Shown piece after piece: positions 1 through 6,104 of a stretch of 43,081 nucleotides of DNA; the first letter of the stretch is position 1; the number at the start of each line of letters is the position of its first letter. The stretch is from a virus. The notes below the pieces were generated by a model. It was not told the DNA's origin, searched no databases, and saw nothing but the letters and a program-made list of their open reading frames with translations. Position numbers and translations under genes: made by a program. The stretch spans positions 1 through 43,081 of IMG/VR virus record IMGVR_UViG_3300036822_000079. One strand, 5' to 3'.

Positions 1-105
1 ACCCGCACGCGTCCGGCCGATCCGAAAGAACTGGCCGACGCGTACTTCGATGCGCTTGATGGACGCGAGTATTTCACGATCCATGAATGCGAAGTTCAGC
101 ACTGA
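1..105 (+). CDS. C-terminal fragment of an unknown protein (cut by window edge)
   Basis: An open frame enters from the left edge and stops at TGA 103-105, giving 34 residues that end in ...FTIHECEVQH. The visible part is acidic and aromatic (DAYFDALDGREYF) with no recognisable domain. It is followed 27 bases later by the next plus-strand gene, so it is probably the upstream member of the same small-gene run. I do not recognise it, and the fragment is too short for a functional guess. Confidence 0.5.
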   Translation, partial: TRTRPADPKELADAYFDALDGREYFTIHECEVQH

Positions 106-132
106 GGACCCGGCGTGCAAAGGACAAGGGCG

Positions 133-324
133 ATGACCGAACCTGATCTCGCGTTCATCTCTCGCCAGCTTGAGCGCGTGCTGTTGGAGTTGCGTCATGT
201 GCGCAACGAAATGCGATTACTGCGCGATCAAGTCCAGATCCAAGGCGGCGCAATCGAACGCTTGGATGACACGATCCGCATGGATGTATTGGAACGATTG
301 CGCCAGCTCGAGAACCGAGCGTAG
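133..324 (+). CDS. Small coiled-coil protein, unknown function
   Basis: This 63-residue protein starts at ATG 133, preceded by an AGGACAAGG-type ribosome binding site; an in-frame GTG at 115 would add six residues. Almost the whole chain is predicted helix with heptad-like Leu/Ile spacing (LERVLLELRHVRNEMRLL), so it is probably a coiled coil. It has no Cys, no signal peptide and no membrane segment. It is followed closely by a tiny membrane peptide gene at 328. Function unknown. Confidence 0.6.
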   Translation: MTEPDLAFISRQLERVLLELRHVRNEMRLLRDQVQIQGGAIERLDDTIRMDVLERLRQLENRA

Positions 325-327
325 CGA

Positions 328-414
328 ATGCTCGATCAACCACGCTGGTGGGTCATTCTGGCGCTGGTGCTGGCGACCATGATGCTAGTGCTAGCGCTGA
401 GCAATCACGCCTGA
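328..414 (+). CDS. 28-residue single-pass membrane peptide
   Basis: A short frame (ATG 328, TGA 412-414) encodes a 28-residue peptide with a charged N-terminus (MLDQPRWW) followed by one hydrophobic segment of about 18 residues rich in Leu, Ala, Val and Met. It starts four bases after the preceding stop codon and fills the gap to the next gene, which supports translation. Such tiny membrane peptides are common next to phage accessory genes; the role is unknown. Confidence 0.45.
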   Translation: MLDQPRWWVILALVLATMMLVLALSNHA

Positions 415-438
415 AACATCAAACCAAACGAGGACAAC

Positions 439-1008
439 ATGCTTATTTTTCTGACCTGGATGACGCTCAGCGTCATCGTCGGCATTGCCGCAAGCCGCAA
501 GTTCAATCGCGATGGCGCTGGCTGGGCCGTGCTTTCGTTTATCGTCTCGCCACTGATCACGTTCCTACTGTTGCTCGCACTTGGGCCGAAAGGACAACAA
601 ACCCGGCGGCCAGCTCCACGCGAGGAGCTGGACTGGCGGTCGGTCGACTGGAGCAATGTCAAACCGATCCGGTCGGTGGCCGCGCCAGTGCAGGCGCCGG
701 TGTCGATCGACACGGCGGCGGCGTACGACATGCGCGGCTGGCTTATCCTGGCTGGCGTGCTCGCCGCGCTCGTTGCAACGCTCATGATCTCGACCGCGAT
801 GGCTGCGGAGCAAAGCCGCGCCTATGGCCCGGACGGCCGCAGCCTTGGCACGATCGTGCCGCTGGGCGACGGCTCGAGCCGGTTCTTTGACGCGCGCGGC
901 AACAGCCGCGGCACCTCGACGACAATCGGCAACACCACCAAAGACTACGACGCGCGCGGCAATGTGCTCGGCACTACCAGCGCACCGCGGAGCGATCGCT
1001 GGCGGTAA
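439..1008 (+). CDS. Membrane protein with C-terminal YDARGN-type repeats
   Basis: This 189-residue protein is preceded by AACGAGGACAAC, the leader motif also seen before 1085 and 1554. It has two N-terminal hydrophobic stretches (residues about 1-18 and 28-48), a Pro/Arg-rich linker, and a third membrane segment near residues 98-120 ending in an AMAAEQ-like sequence. The C-terminal part is Gly/Ser rich with repeats FDARGNSRGT and YDARGNVLGT. Similar short Gly-Asn repeats occur in bacterial surface proteins. I infer a membrane or envelope protein; function unknown. Confidence 0.6.
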   Translation: MLIFLTWMTLSVIVGIAASRKFNRDGAGWAVLSFIVSPLITFLLLLALGPKGQQTRRPAPREELDWRSVDWSNVKPIRSVAAPVQAPVSIDTAAAYDMRGWLILAGVLAALVATLMISTAMAAEQSRAYGPDGRSLGTIVPLGDGSSRFFDARGNSRGTSTTIGNTTKDYDARGNVLGTTSAPRSDRWR

Positions 1009-1032
1009 CCGAAGTGCCGCATCGTGCACATC

Positions 1033-1060
1033 TTGCATATAGGGCGGCATGCCCTATATT
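1033..1060 (+). promoter_or_regulatory. Sigma70-like promoter overlapping a perfect palindrome
   Basis: TTGCAT (1033-1038) and TATATT (1055-1060) are separated by 16 bases, close to a sigma70 promoter. The same stretch forms a perfect inverted repeat, ATATAGGGC (1037-1045) and GCCCTATAT (1051-1059), around a five-base centre. It lies 25 bases upstream of the secreted-protein gene at 1085. The geometry fits a promoter with an operator over the -10 element, but the hairpin could equally act in the RNA leader. The reading is inference. Confidence 0.45.
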
Positions 1061-1084
1061 AGAGGTGTAGGAAACGAGGACAAA

Positions 1085-1372
1085 ATGATCAAGCACTTGG
1101 CAGTTGGAATGCTCGCTGCGGCTTGCCTTGTCGCGGCATCTGGTGCGGCACATGCGTGTGCACCGCCACTGGTCGGCGATCAGTTCCGTTACGACACCGG
1201 CCCGGTCTTCGAAATCGTCAAGGTCACGGGCAGCTGTAATCTGGTCAAGCTTTGCGTGCATCCCGTTGGCACCAATCAATCCTGTCGCTGGATCAAAACT
1301 GAACATAATGACCTTCCGGACGTGACGTGGACCGTCATGTGGGGACAACTCTGGCCACCCCAACCAAACTGA
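1085..1372 (+). CDS. Small secreted Cys-containing protein
   Basis: This 95-residue protein starts at ATG 1085 behind ACGAGGACAAA. It has a typical signal peptide: a Lys at position 3, a hydrophobic core of about 18 residues and an AHA-like cleavage site near residue 25. The mature part has about 70 residues with several cysteines (CAPP, GSCNLVKLC, SCRW) and many Trp and Pro residues, suggesting a compact disulfide-stabilised periplasmic or secreted domain. An earlier in-frame ATG (1049) lies inside the promoter palindrome and is less likely. I do not recognise the family. Confidence 0.65.
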   Translation: MIKHLAVGMLAAACLVAASGAAHACAPPLVGDQFRYDTGPVFEIVKVTGSCNLVKLCVHPVGTNQSCRWIKTEHNDLPDVTWTVMWGQLWPPQPN

Positions 1373-1381
1373 ACCCAACCA

Positions 1382-1528
1382 ATGCGCAAGTCGCCCTTAC
1401 AGCAGCTCAGCGAGAATTACCGCGCCGATCCGAACCGACCCAAAAAGCCGGAGCAAGGGAAATTCACATGGGGCGGGCTGTTCGCGATCTTGGATCTGTT
1501 CGCGTTCATCGGGCGCCTGTTCGGGTAA
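1382..1528 (+). CDS. 48-residue protein, unknown
   Basis: A short frame from ATG 1382 to TAA 1526-1528 fills the gap between two secreted-protein genes. The N-terminal half is basic and Pro-rich (ADPNRPKKPEQGK); the C-terminal half is hydrophobic and aromatic (FAILDLFAFIGRLFG), possibly an amphipathic or membrane-inserting helix. It begins ten bases after the preceding stop codon. The next gene has its own AACGAGGACAAA leader just downstream. Coding status rests on position and composition only. Confidence 0.4.
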   Translation: MRKSPLQQLSENYRADPNRPKKPEQGKFTWGGLFAILDLFAFIGRLFG

Positions 1529-1553
1529 AATCAACAACGAGGACAAAAACCAA

Positions 1554-1931
1554 ATGTGGAAGCAATTCGTGGCCGCGGCAACGCTGGCGGCCGCGCTCAC
1601 CCCGGCGCATGCGCAACTGATCGTGCAACCGGTCGTAGTTCAACCCCCACCGATCGTGGTGCAGCCGCCGCCGGTGGTCGTGGAGCCCGCGCCGATCGTC
1701 ATCGCACAGCCAGTGATCGCACCACCGCCCGCCTGCGCCGCGGTCTCCTATGGCGGCCTGCTCAATCTGCGCAGCTGGCCGAACGGGCCGGTGCTGGCCT
1801 CCTACTGGCCGGGAACGCGGGTGCTGATCGACGGCGGCAACGGTAGCAATTGGTTGCACGTCGTCGTCGGGCCGGTCACCTCCGGCTGGATGTTCGCGCC
1901 GTATCTCGTGCCGCTGCCGTGCGGAGCTTGA
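1554..1931 (+). CDS. Secreted protein with Pro/Val repeat and SH3-like domain
   Basis: This 125-residue protein follows an AACGAGGACAAAAACCAA leader. Residues 1-20 are a signal peptide ending AHAQ. Residues about 21-60 are a proline-valine repeat of the type QPPPIVV. The C-terminal 65 residues resemble bacterial SH3 (SH3b) domains: LNLRSWPNGPVLASYWPGTRV, a WLHV strand and SGWMFAPYL. SH3b domains of this type bind cell-wall or other ligands in the envelope. The Pro-rich arm may act as a spacer. Exact role unknown. Confidence 0.65.
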   Translation: MWKQFVAAATLAAALTPAHAQLIVQPVVVQPPPIVVQPPPVVVEPAPIVIAQPVIAPPPACAAVSYGGLLNLRSWPNGPVLASYWPGTRVLIDGGNGSNWLHVVVGPVTSGWMFAPYLVPLPCGA

Positions 1932-1934
1932 TCA

Positions 1935-2195
1935 ATGACCAACATCAACCCCGCCGAGCGCGCCGTGCTCACTATCTTGGACGGATGCCCATCCGGCGCC
2001 ACCGAACACAATCTGTGCTGCAATCACAACGTCAAACCGGCAACGCTCTACAAGCTCGTGGTGCGCGATTTCATCCGCCCCGAGCTGCGCACCATCCGGC
2101 CGCCCTGGAACTGGAAAATCCAGTGGGTGAAGATCACCGACAAAGGTCGCGTCGCGCTGCAACAGCCGCAAGAGGACAGCGACCATGGGAATTAA
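1935..2195 (+). CDS. Small protein, possibly winged-helix-like
   Basis: This 86-residue protein starts four bases after the preceding stop. The order is an N-terminal helix (ERAVLTILDGC), a possible helix-turn (ATEHNLCCNHNVKPATLYKLV), a basic stretch and a final beta-like segment (IQWVKITDKGRVAL). The last segment resembles the wing and the 'ITdkGr.al' ending of winged-helix proteins. DNA binding is a weak inference. Its end overlaps the start of the next gene (ATG 2185) by 11 bases, so the two are probably translationally coupled. Confidence 0.5.
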   Translation: MTNINPAERAVLTILDGCPSGATEHNLCCNHNVKPATLYKLVVRDFIRPELRTIRPPWNWKIQWVKITDKGRVALQQPQEDSDHGN

Positions 2196-2610
2196 CATTG
2201 CGCCGCTGATCGCTGGTGCGTTGCTGGGTGGTATTGGCATCGCGCCGCCGCCCGCGTTCGGTGGCGGTGTGCTCTATTGCAACATCTATGGCTGCACCAG
2301 CTCGCCCTACTTCCGGCCGCCGATCGTGCCGACGTCGCCGCCGGTGGTGATCATTCCGCCACCGCTTGCCATTCCGCCCGCGCCGCGCCCCGTGGTCGCG
2401 CCACCGCCACCGCTGCGCGTTGATCCGCCGCCTAGAGTCGATCCGACTCCGCGCCAAGCCGATCCGCCGCCGCGCCTTTCGAAGCGCGAGCAGCAAGATA
2501 AAGCGAACATCGAGCAGGACATTCTTGCGTTTTGCGACGCGCATCCTGACGAGCATTTTTGCGGCCGTCTCGGGGAGTGGTTACGGGCGCACCCAAACGG
2601 GCGGAAGTGA
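2185..2610 (+). CDS. Proline-rich protein with hydrophobic N-terminus
   Basis: This 141-residue protein starts inside the end of the preceding gene, behind GAGGACAGCGACC. The N-terminus (residues 1-30) is hydrophobic and Gly/Ala rich and may be a signal or membrane-active segment. Residues about 40-100 are dominated by proline (PPPLAIPPAPRP type) with repeated VDPPPR. The C-terminal 40 residues form a charged helix followed by CDAHPDEHFCGRL, with two cysteines that could pair. The architecture suggests an envelope-spanning or secreted protein. I do not recognise a family. Confidence 0.55.
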   Translation: MGINIAPLIAGALLGGIGIAPPPAFGGGVLYCNIYGCTSSPYFRPPIVPTSPPVVIIPPPLAIPPAPRPVVAPPPPLRVDPPPRVDPTPRQADPPPRLSKREQQDKANIEQDILAFCDAHPDEHFCGRLGEWLRAHPNGRK

Positions 2611-2613
2611 ATT

Positions 2614-3054
2614 ATGCCCGAAACAAATCAACCCGGCATGCTTGCTGCTTTTCCGGTGCAGGACTTCCAACTGATCCGGATAGACGAGAACGAAACTGAA
2701 CCCGTCGAGACCCGACTTTCCGAACCCGAGCCCGTGCTCGGATTTATGATTAGATCGGAGTATTGGCGATATCACGGACCCTATCCGATCACGACGTCCG
2801 GTGTTGAAGAGGGCCCGCGCTACGCGCTGATCCGTCCCGACGGCAAGATCGAACACAGATACTTTGAGAACGTCGTCGTATTCGACTCGTTCGAGGCCTT
2901 CAAACAGTACCTGCGGCGCGACGCCGCCGAGCTTTATCGAGAGTTGGCAGCAGATGCGCGCAAACGCAAAGACGGCAGTGACGATGCGGCGCATTTCGCA
3001 TACTGGGCCAAGAAGCTCAAACGGATCGCCGACCGAATGGAAGAGGACGACTGA
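2614..3054 (+). CDS. Hypothetical acidic protein
   Basis: This 146-residue protein is preceded by GGAAGTGAATT and starts four bases after the previous stop. The N-terminal 45 residues are acidic and low in structure, followed by a mixed alpha/beta part (SEYWRYHGPYPI, GPRYALIRPDGKIEHRYFENVVVFDSFEAFKQYL) and a long charged helix. No known motif is visible. It is the last plus-strand gene of the left cluster and faces the minus-strand small-gene operon across a terminator. Confidence 0.6.
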   Translation: MPETNQPGMLAAFPVQDFQLIRIDENETEPVETRLSEPEPVLGFMIRSEYWRYHGPYPITTSGVEEGPRYALIRPDGKIEHRYFENVVVFDSFEAFKQYLRRDAAELYRELAADARKRKDGSDDAAHFAYWAKKLKRIADRMEEDD

Positions 3055-3055
3055 C

Positions 3056-3087
3056 AAAAATAAAAAGGACGCCGGATTGCTCCGGCG
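3056..3087 (-). terminator. Rho-independent terminator ending the small-gene operon
   Basis: Read on the minus strand, a 7-bp GC-rich stem (3081-3087 pairing with 3070-3076) with a GCAA tetraloop is followed by TTTTTATTTTT at 3066-3056. This is a textbook intrinsic terminator for transcripts coming from the minus-strand genes above 3173. On the plus strand the hairpin lacks a U tract, so it mainly serves the minus direction. Confidence 0.85.
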
Positions 3088-3172
3088 CCCCCTTGGCGGC
3101 CTCGATCAGGCCGAGGACAAATCGATACCTGAGACGCCACCAACAACGGTCTATCACACCGCGTCGGGAATT

Positions 3173-3493
3173 TCATCGACCGGGTAGCGGATAGCTGACC
3201 TCGCGTTCGTACACGAATGCTTTGGCGTGTTCCACCAGCTCCGTGACGCTGTCCCACCCCTTGCCGCCATGTGGCAAGCGATAGCTGCCATTGCTCAGCA
3301 CGGCGCCGAGGTCCCAGCGCCCTCCCCAAAGAACCAGGATAAACTTGGTGCCCGGCGGGCCGTCGCCGTTGAGGTGGCGGTCAATCGCCATTGCGACGTC
3401 TCCAACGATGTGCGGTTGGACCGGCTTGCGGCTGCGCTTAACCGGCCTTTTCGTCTTCGCCTTCGTCGTCCTCTTCTTCGTCGTCTTCGCCAT
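3173..3493 (-). CDS. Protein with Lys/Arg-rich N-terminal tail
   Basis: This 106-residue protein begins with about 22 strongly basic residues (MAKTTKKRTTKAKTKRP), then a small globular region with IVGDVAMAIDRHLNGDG, KFILVLWGGRWDLGAVLSNGSYRLP and a final helix. The basic tail could bind nucleic acid or an acidic partner. Its first 56 bases overlap, in another frame, the acidic tail of the upstream gene (3438-3659). It is the last gene of the operon, just before the terminator. Function unknown. Confidence 0.6.
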   Translation of the reverse strand: MAKTTKKRTTKAKTKRPVKRSRKPVQPHIVGDVAMAIDRHLNGDGPPGTKFILVLWGGRWDLGAVLSNGSYRLPHGGKGWDSVTELVEHAKAFVYEREVSYPLPGR

Positions 3494-3659
3494 CCAGCTC
3501 CTCCTGCAGTGCCTCGCATTGGCTCTCGCATTCGCTGATCAGTTGTTCGAGAAATTCCACCGCCTCTTTTTTGCTCATCGCCGATGGTTCGATGACGCGG
3601 TTGATGTCTTCCAAGATCCGCTGCAGTTCGGTCTGTTCGGTCGCCATGGCAGTCATCAT
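3438..3659 (-). CDS. Small protein with extremely acidic C-terminal tail
   Basis: This 73-residue protein has a helical N-terminal part (TELQRILEDINRVIEP, KKEAVEFLEQLISE) and a C-terminal tail made almost only of Glu and Asp (residues about 55-70). Its ATG overlaps the stop of the gene above (ATGA). Its tail-coding DNA also encodes the basic start of the next protein in another frame. A DNA-mimic, chaperone-like or partner-binding role is possible but unproven. Confidence 0.6.
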   Translation of the reverse strand: MMTAMATEQTELQRILEDINRVIEPSAMSKKEAVEFLEQLISECESQCEALQEELDGEDDEEEDDEGEDEKAG

Positions 3660-4177
3660 CCTTCTTTTTCACGCTCGCGATAATCGTTAGGAATCGGCTC
3701 GCGCTTCACCGGCTCGCCGTCCTCATCAATGGCTGGCTCGGGGATGCGCGCGTAGCGATCGTCAGCGATACGCTGCGCCCGCCATTCATGATACGCCGCC
3801 AGCAAAGCGCGCGCCAAGTCCGCCATCGGATGATCAGGCTGTTCCTCCTCCCAGCTGTGACATAGCGCGAACAGCAAGTCGCCGAGATCGCGTGAGATCC
3901 CTTTCGGCATCGGTGCGTTGAAGTCGTGGTACACGCCGGTCAAGCTGATAATAGGCGAGCCGCCGACACGGTAATCGATGGCGAAACTAGCCTCGCCGAG
4001 ATAGTCGAACAGTGCTTCTTTGACATTGCTACTGACGACTTGTTCTAGTTCCTCGGACAGCACATTGAACGCGGCGTCAATCTGCTCGCCCGCGGCATCC
4101 ACGGCGGCGCGCGCCTTGTCGAGCGGGCCATCAAAATCGTCGCCGACGCGCCAATAAACCAGATCGTCATCTGCCAT
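3656..4177 (-). CDS. Hypothetical protein, 173 aa
   Basis: The start is placed at ATG 4177 behind GAGGATCGAAGCA; ten in-frame residues upstream overlap the preceding gene. The protein is acidic with long helices (DKARAAVDAAGEQIDAAFNVL) and a central region with IDYRVGGSPIISLTGVYHDF. The end is charged and Pro-containing. No catalytic motif is visible. It sits in the chain of overlapping minus-strand small genes and ends in an ATGA overlap with the acidic-tail gene. Confidence 0.65.
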   Translation of the reverse strand: MADDDLVYWRVGDDFDGPLDKARAAVDAAGEQIDAAFNVLSEELEQVVSSNVKEALFDYLGEASFAIDYRVGGSPIISLTGVYHDFNAPMPKGISRDLGDLLFALCHSWEEEQPDHPMADLARALLAAYHEWRAQRIADDRYARIPEPAIDEDGEPVKREPIPNDYREREKEG

Positions 4178-4188
4178 TGCTTCGATCC

Positions 4189-4389
4189 TCAGCGCCGCGG
4201 CTTGCACGCCGCATCATCCTTGTAGCGGACGCAGAAGTCCTGGCCCTGCTCGATAATGTGTTGGCGCTCGGCGTCGCGCGACATAGGGGCGACGTCGATC
4301 TCGCGGGTGCTGCCCTCGATCTTGGTACGATCGCCGGTGCAGCTGCTCAATACGAGGCCGAGCCCGAGCGCGATGGCGGTAAACTTCAT
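4189..4389 (-). CDS. Small lipoprotein
   Basis: The ATG at 4389 overlaps the upstream stop (ATGA). The protein has 66 residues. MKFTAIALGLGLVLSSC is a lipoprotein signal peptide with a lipobox (LSSC), so Cys17 would be lipidated after signal peptidase II cleavage. The mature part is short and polar with two further cysteines (FCVRYKDDAACK). Phage lipoproteins of this size can be outer-membrane spanins (Rz1-like) or superinfection-exclusion proteins. There is no Pro-rich stretch and no neighbouring Rz partner, so neither is assigned. Confidence 0.6.
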   Translation of the reverse strand: MKFTAIALGLGLVLSSCTGDRTKIEGSTREIDVAPMSRDAERQHIIEQGQDFCVRYKDDAACKPRR

Positions 4390-4643
4390 GCTGGCTGCTC
4401 GAAACTTTCCACGATCTCGCACGGTGCCTCGCCGACGGCGCCGAGCACATGTGCGCGCGCCATCTGTTTTTGCAGGAAACTGGTGCTCAATGGCCAGTGT
4501 AGCTTGATATTGGTGTGGTTGAGCGGATCATCGATGCGATCGACGCGGAACGCGTCATCGATCAGTCGTCGGGCGGCTTCCTCGCTTTCGGCTTCGATCT
4601 CAATGTCGAGCCGGGCAAGCAGCTGAATGTAAAAACTTTTCAT
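4386..4643 (-). CDS. Hypothetical protein, 85 aa
   Basis: MKSFYIQLLARLDIEIEAES starts a small alpha/beta protein with a helix EEAARRLIDDAF, reminiscent of small 'DUF'-type phage proteins that begin with a strand and an EAxSxEEA helix. It lies just downstream of a 12-bp hairpin (4663-4698) and ends in an ATGA overlap with the lipoprotein gene. The ribosome binding site is weak (AAAGAAC). Function unknown. Confidence 0.55.
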   Translation of the reverse strand: MKSFYIQLLARLDIEIEAESEEAARRLIDDAFRVDRIDDPLNHTNIKLHWPLSTSFLQKQMARAHVLGAVGEAPCEIVESFEQPA

Positions 4644-4662
4644 ATTGTTGTTCTTTTAGAAA

Positions 4663-4698
4663 ACTCGGCGCCAGCTCAAAGACGAACTGGCGCCGAGT
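4663..4698 (-). terminator. 12-bp perfect hairpin between genes (possible terminator)
   Basis: ACTCGGCGCCAG (4663-4674) and CTGGCGCCGAGT (4687-4698) are perfect inverted arms around a 12-base loop. On the minus strand the stem is followed by TTTTCT. This fits a weak intrinsic terminator or attenuator between the 4708-5187 gene and the 4386-4643 gene. Part of the loop and stem recurs in the hairpin at 5219-5249. Confidence 0.6.
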
Positions 4699-4707
4699 GC
4701 CGTGTGG

Positions 4708-5187
4708 TTAGAAGCGGATCTCGCCGGTTTCACCGGCCGGGCCGGTCGCGCCGGTCGGGCCATGCAGCCTTAGTTCGCGGATCGGTGGAGCGATATCGAC
4801 TGGTCCATGGAACGTCCGTGCGTATGTACGGATACGGTCGGCCATATGAGCATTGCTGATGTAGCCGCCGCAATCGCAGGTGATGTAATGCAACGCGCTC
4901 ATGTGCATTTCGAAAAAGCGCATGATATCGGTCGGCGCTGAACTGATCAGACCAGCAGCCTTGAGCTGCGGATCGGAGGCGGCGAGGTCGAACGCCGTAC
5001 CGACCGACGCGGCGGTCGCCAGCATGCGCCTCGACCAGTATTCGATTTCATGCACAGGTCTCAGCTGCTTCTGATGCGCGTCGATTAAGTCAGCCCATCG
5101 CAGCAGCCGGTCGAGCATGCTCAGCGGCGGCGGCGGATAGTCAACCGCGATCTTCTGCAGTTCGTCGTTCGTCAGTGGCTTGTTCAT
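4708..5187 (-). CDS. Hypothetical protein with short collagen-like tail
   Basis: This 159-residue protein starts behind GAGGACATC. It is mainly helical (LSMLDRLLRWADLIDAHQKQ), with a central FFEMHMSALHYITCDCGGYISNAH segment containing two cysteines. The last 18 residues form three to four Gly-X-Y triplets (GPTGATGPAGETG). Collagen-like triplets occur in several virion proteins of this phage, so this could be virion associated, but it lies in the small-gene operon. Function unknown. Confidence 0.6.
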   Translation of the reverse strand: MNKPLTNDELQKIAVDYPPPPLSMLDRLLRWADLIDAHQKQLRPVHEIEYWSRRMLATAASVGTAFDLAASDPQLKAAGLISSAPTDIMRFFEMHMSALHYITCDCGGYISNAHMADRIRTYARTFHGPVDIAPPIRELRLHGPTGATGPAGETGEIRF

Positions 5188-5218
5188 GATGTCCTCGCAG
5201 TGGTGGGTGAAAGGAAAG

Positions 5219-5249
5219 CTCCGCGCCAGCTCAAACCACCGGCGCGGAG
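5219..5249 (-). terminator. 9-bp hairpin between genes (possible terminator)
   Basis: CTCCGCGCC (5219-5227) and GGCGCGGAG (5241-5249) pair perfectly around a 13-base loop. It lies between the Pro-rich repeat gene and the 4708-5187 gene on the minus strand and is followed by CTTTCCTTTC, a weak pyrimidine run. It shares TTTGAGCTGGCGC (minus strand) with the hairpin at 4663-4698, so the two look like copies of one element. Confidence 0.5.
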
Positions 5250-5260
5250 ATCAGCATTTA

Positions 5261-5899
5261 TCAGCTCGGCTTCGGTTGTCCCGGAGGCTGTTCAGCGATC
5301 GGATGCGTCGGCGCAGGCGGAGGTGGCTGGATTAGGAACCAAACACCACCAACACCAACGACGTAGACATGTACCAACGCCTTGTCACCTGTATCCGGCG
5401 TACCAGGAGGCGGCGGGATCACGATCGGATGCGTTGGCGATAGACCATCACCGGGCTCCGGTGGCTGCTCACCTGGAGGAAGCGGGATATAGATCGGCGG
5501 TGTGGGGAACGGCTGATTGCCGCCGCCCCAAATGCCAGGAGGCTGGCCACCGGGGGCGATCGGATGCGACGGATGGCCGGGGCTCGGCCAAATGCCCGGC
5601 GGCGGGCCACCCGGTGCGATCGGATGCGACGGCCAGCCCGGCACGCCGTACCCTGGATCAACAGGGCCTTGCCCCGGAGGCGACGGCCACACACCGGGCG
5701 GGATCGGATGCGACACCCATGGCGGGGGGCCGCCGGGGGCGATTGGATGCGACGGATGGCCGGGGCTCGGCCAAATGCCCGGCGGCGGGCCACCCGGTGC
5801 GATCGGATGCGACGGCCAGCCCGGCACGCCGTAGCCAGGATCGACGGGCCCACCGCCACCCCCTCCAAGTGGAGTAATCAAGGCCATAAAAGATTGCAT
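5261..5899 (-). CDS. Pro/Gly-rich repeat protein (SHPIAPGG repeats)
   Basis: This 212-residue protein starts behind CAGGAGTATCCAA. After a short N-terminus and a GGGGGG stretch it consists of repeats of the type GYGVPGWPSHPIAPGGPPPGIW and SPGHPSHPIAPGG. It ends with a Pro-rich region and one VHVYVVGVGGVWFLIQ hydrophobic strand. Pro-rich proteins with this motif are, from memory, frequent in small-gene regions of alphaproteobacterial phages. The gene holds a 183-base offset direct repeat. An extended, possibly surface-exposed or virion-bound protein is inferred; function unknown. Confidence 0.65.
   Translation of the reverse strand: MQSFMALITPLGGGGGGPVDPGYGVPGWPSHPIAPGGPPPGIWPSPGHPSHPIAPGGPPPWVSHPIPPGVWPSPPGQGPVDPGYGVPGWPSHPIAPGGPPPGIWPSPGHPSHPIAPGGQPPGIWGGGNQPFPTPPIYIPLPPGEQPPEPGDGLSPTHPIVIPPPPGTPDTGDKALVHVYVVGVGGVWFLIQPPPPAPTHPIAEQPPGQPKPS
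5552..5843. repeat. Imperfect direct repeat, ~109 bp, offset 183 bp
   Basis: The segment from about 5552 to 5660 recurs at about 5735 to 5843 with only a few differences. The 183-base offset equals 61 codons, so the reading frame of the Pro-rich gene is kept. The repeat encodes one full GYGVPGW-HPIAPGG-PGIW-SPGHPSHPIAPGG unit. It probably arose by in-frame duplication and could expand or contract by recombination. Confidence 0.75.
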
Positions 5900-5945
5900 T
5901 TGGATACTCCTGCGTGTTGCGTTTAGGTCGGGTCAACAAGTTCAG

Positions 5946-6104
5946 CTACGCAAACATCCTCTCGGGTCGCCCCGCAAGGAATTCCGATTCACACGTGAAG
6001 ATCTGATAACACGGTCGAACGCCGTTGGCGTCGTTTAGTCCTCGTGGCGCGTAAGTTCGCCTAACGATGCCGGACAAGTCAAGCTTAATGCGCGGTTTGT
6101 CCAC
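5946..6104 (-). CDS. Possible small protein, 52 aa
   Basis: A GTG start at 6104 begins a 52-residue frame that overlaps the end of the gene above by 20 bases and stops at TAG 5946-5948. The sequence looks protein-like (VDKPRIKLDLSGIVRRTYAPRG, CYQIFTCESEFLAGRPERMFA) and fills an otherwise empty gap before the Pro-rich gene. There is no clear ribosome binding site and no recognisable family, so coding is only tentative. Confidence 0.35.
   Translation of the reverse strand: MDKPRIKLDLSGIVRRTYAPRGLNDANGVRPCYQIFTCESEFLAGRPERMFA

Noticed and set aside
4189-4389. Lipoprotein as an outer-membrane spanin (Rz1)
   Set aside because: There is a lipobox, but no Pro-rich mature part, no overlapping inner-membrane spanin gene, and it is far from the endolysin and holin candidate.
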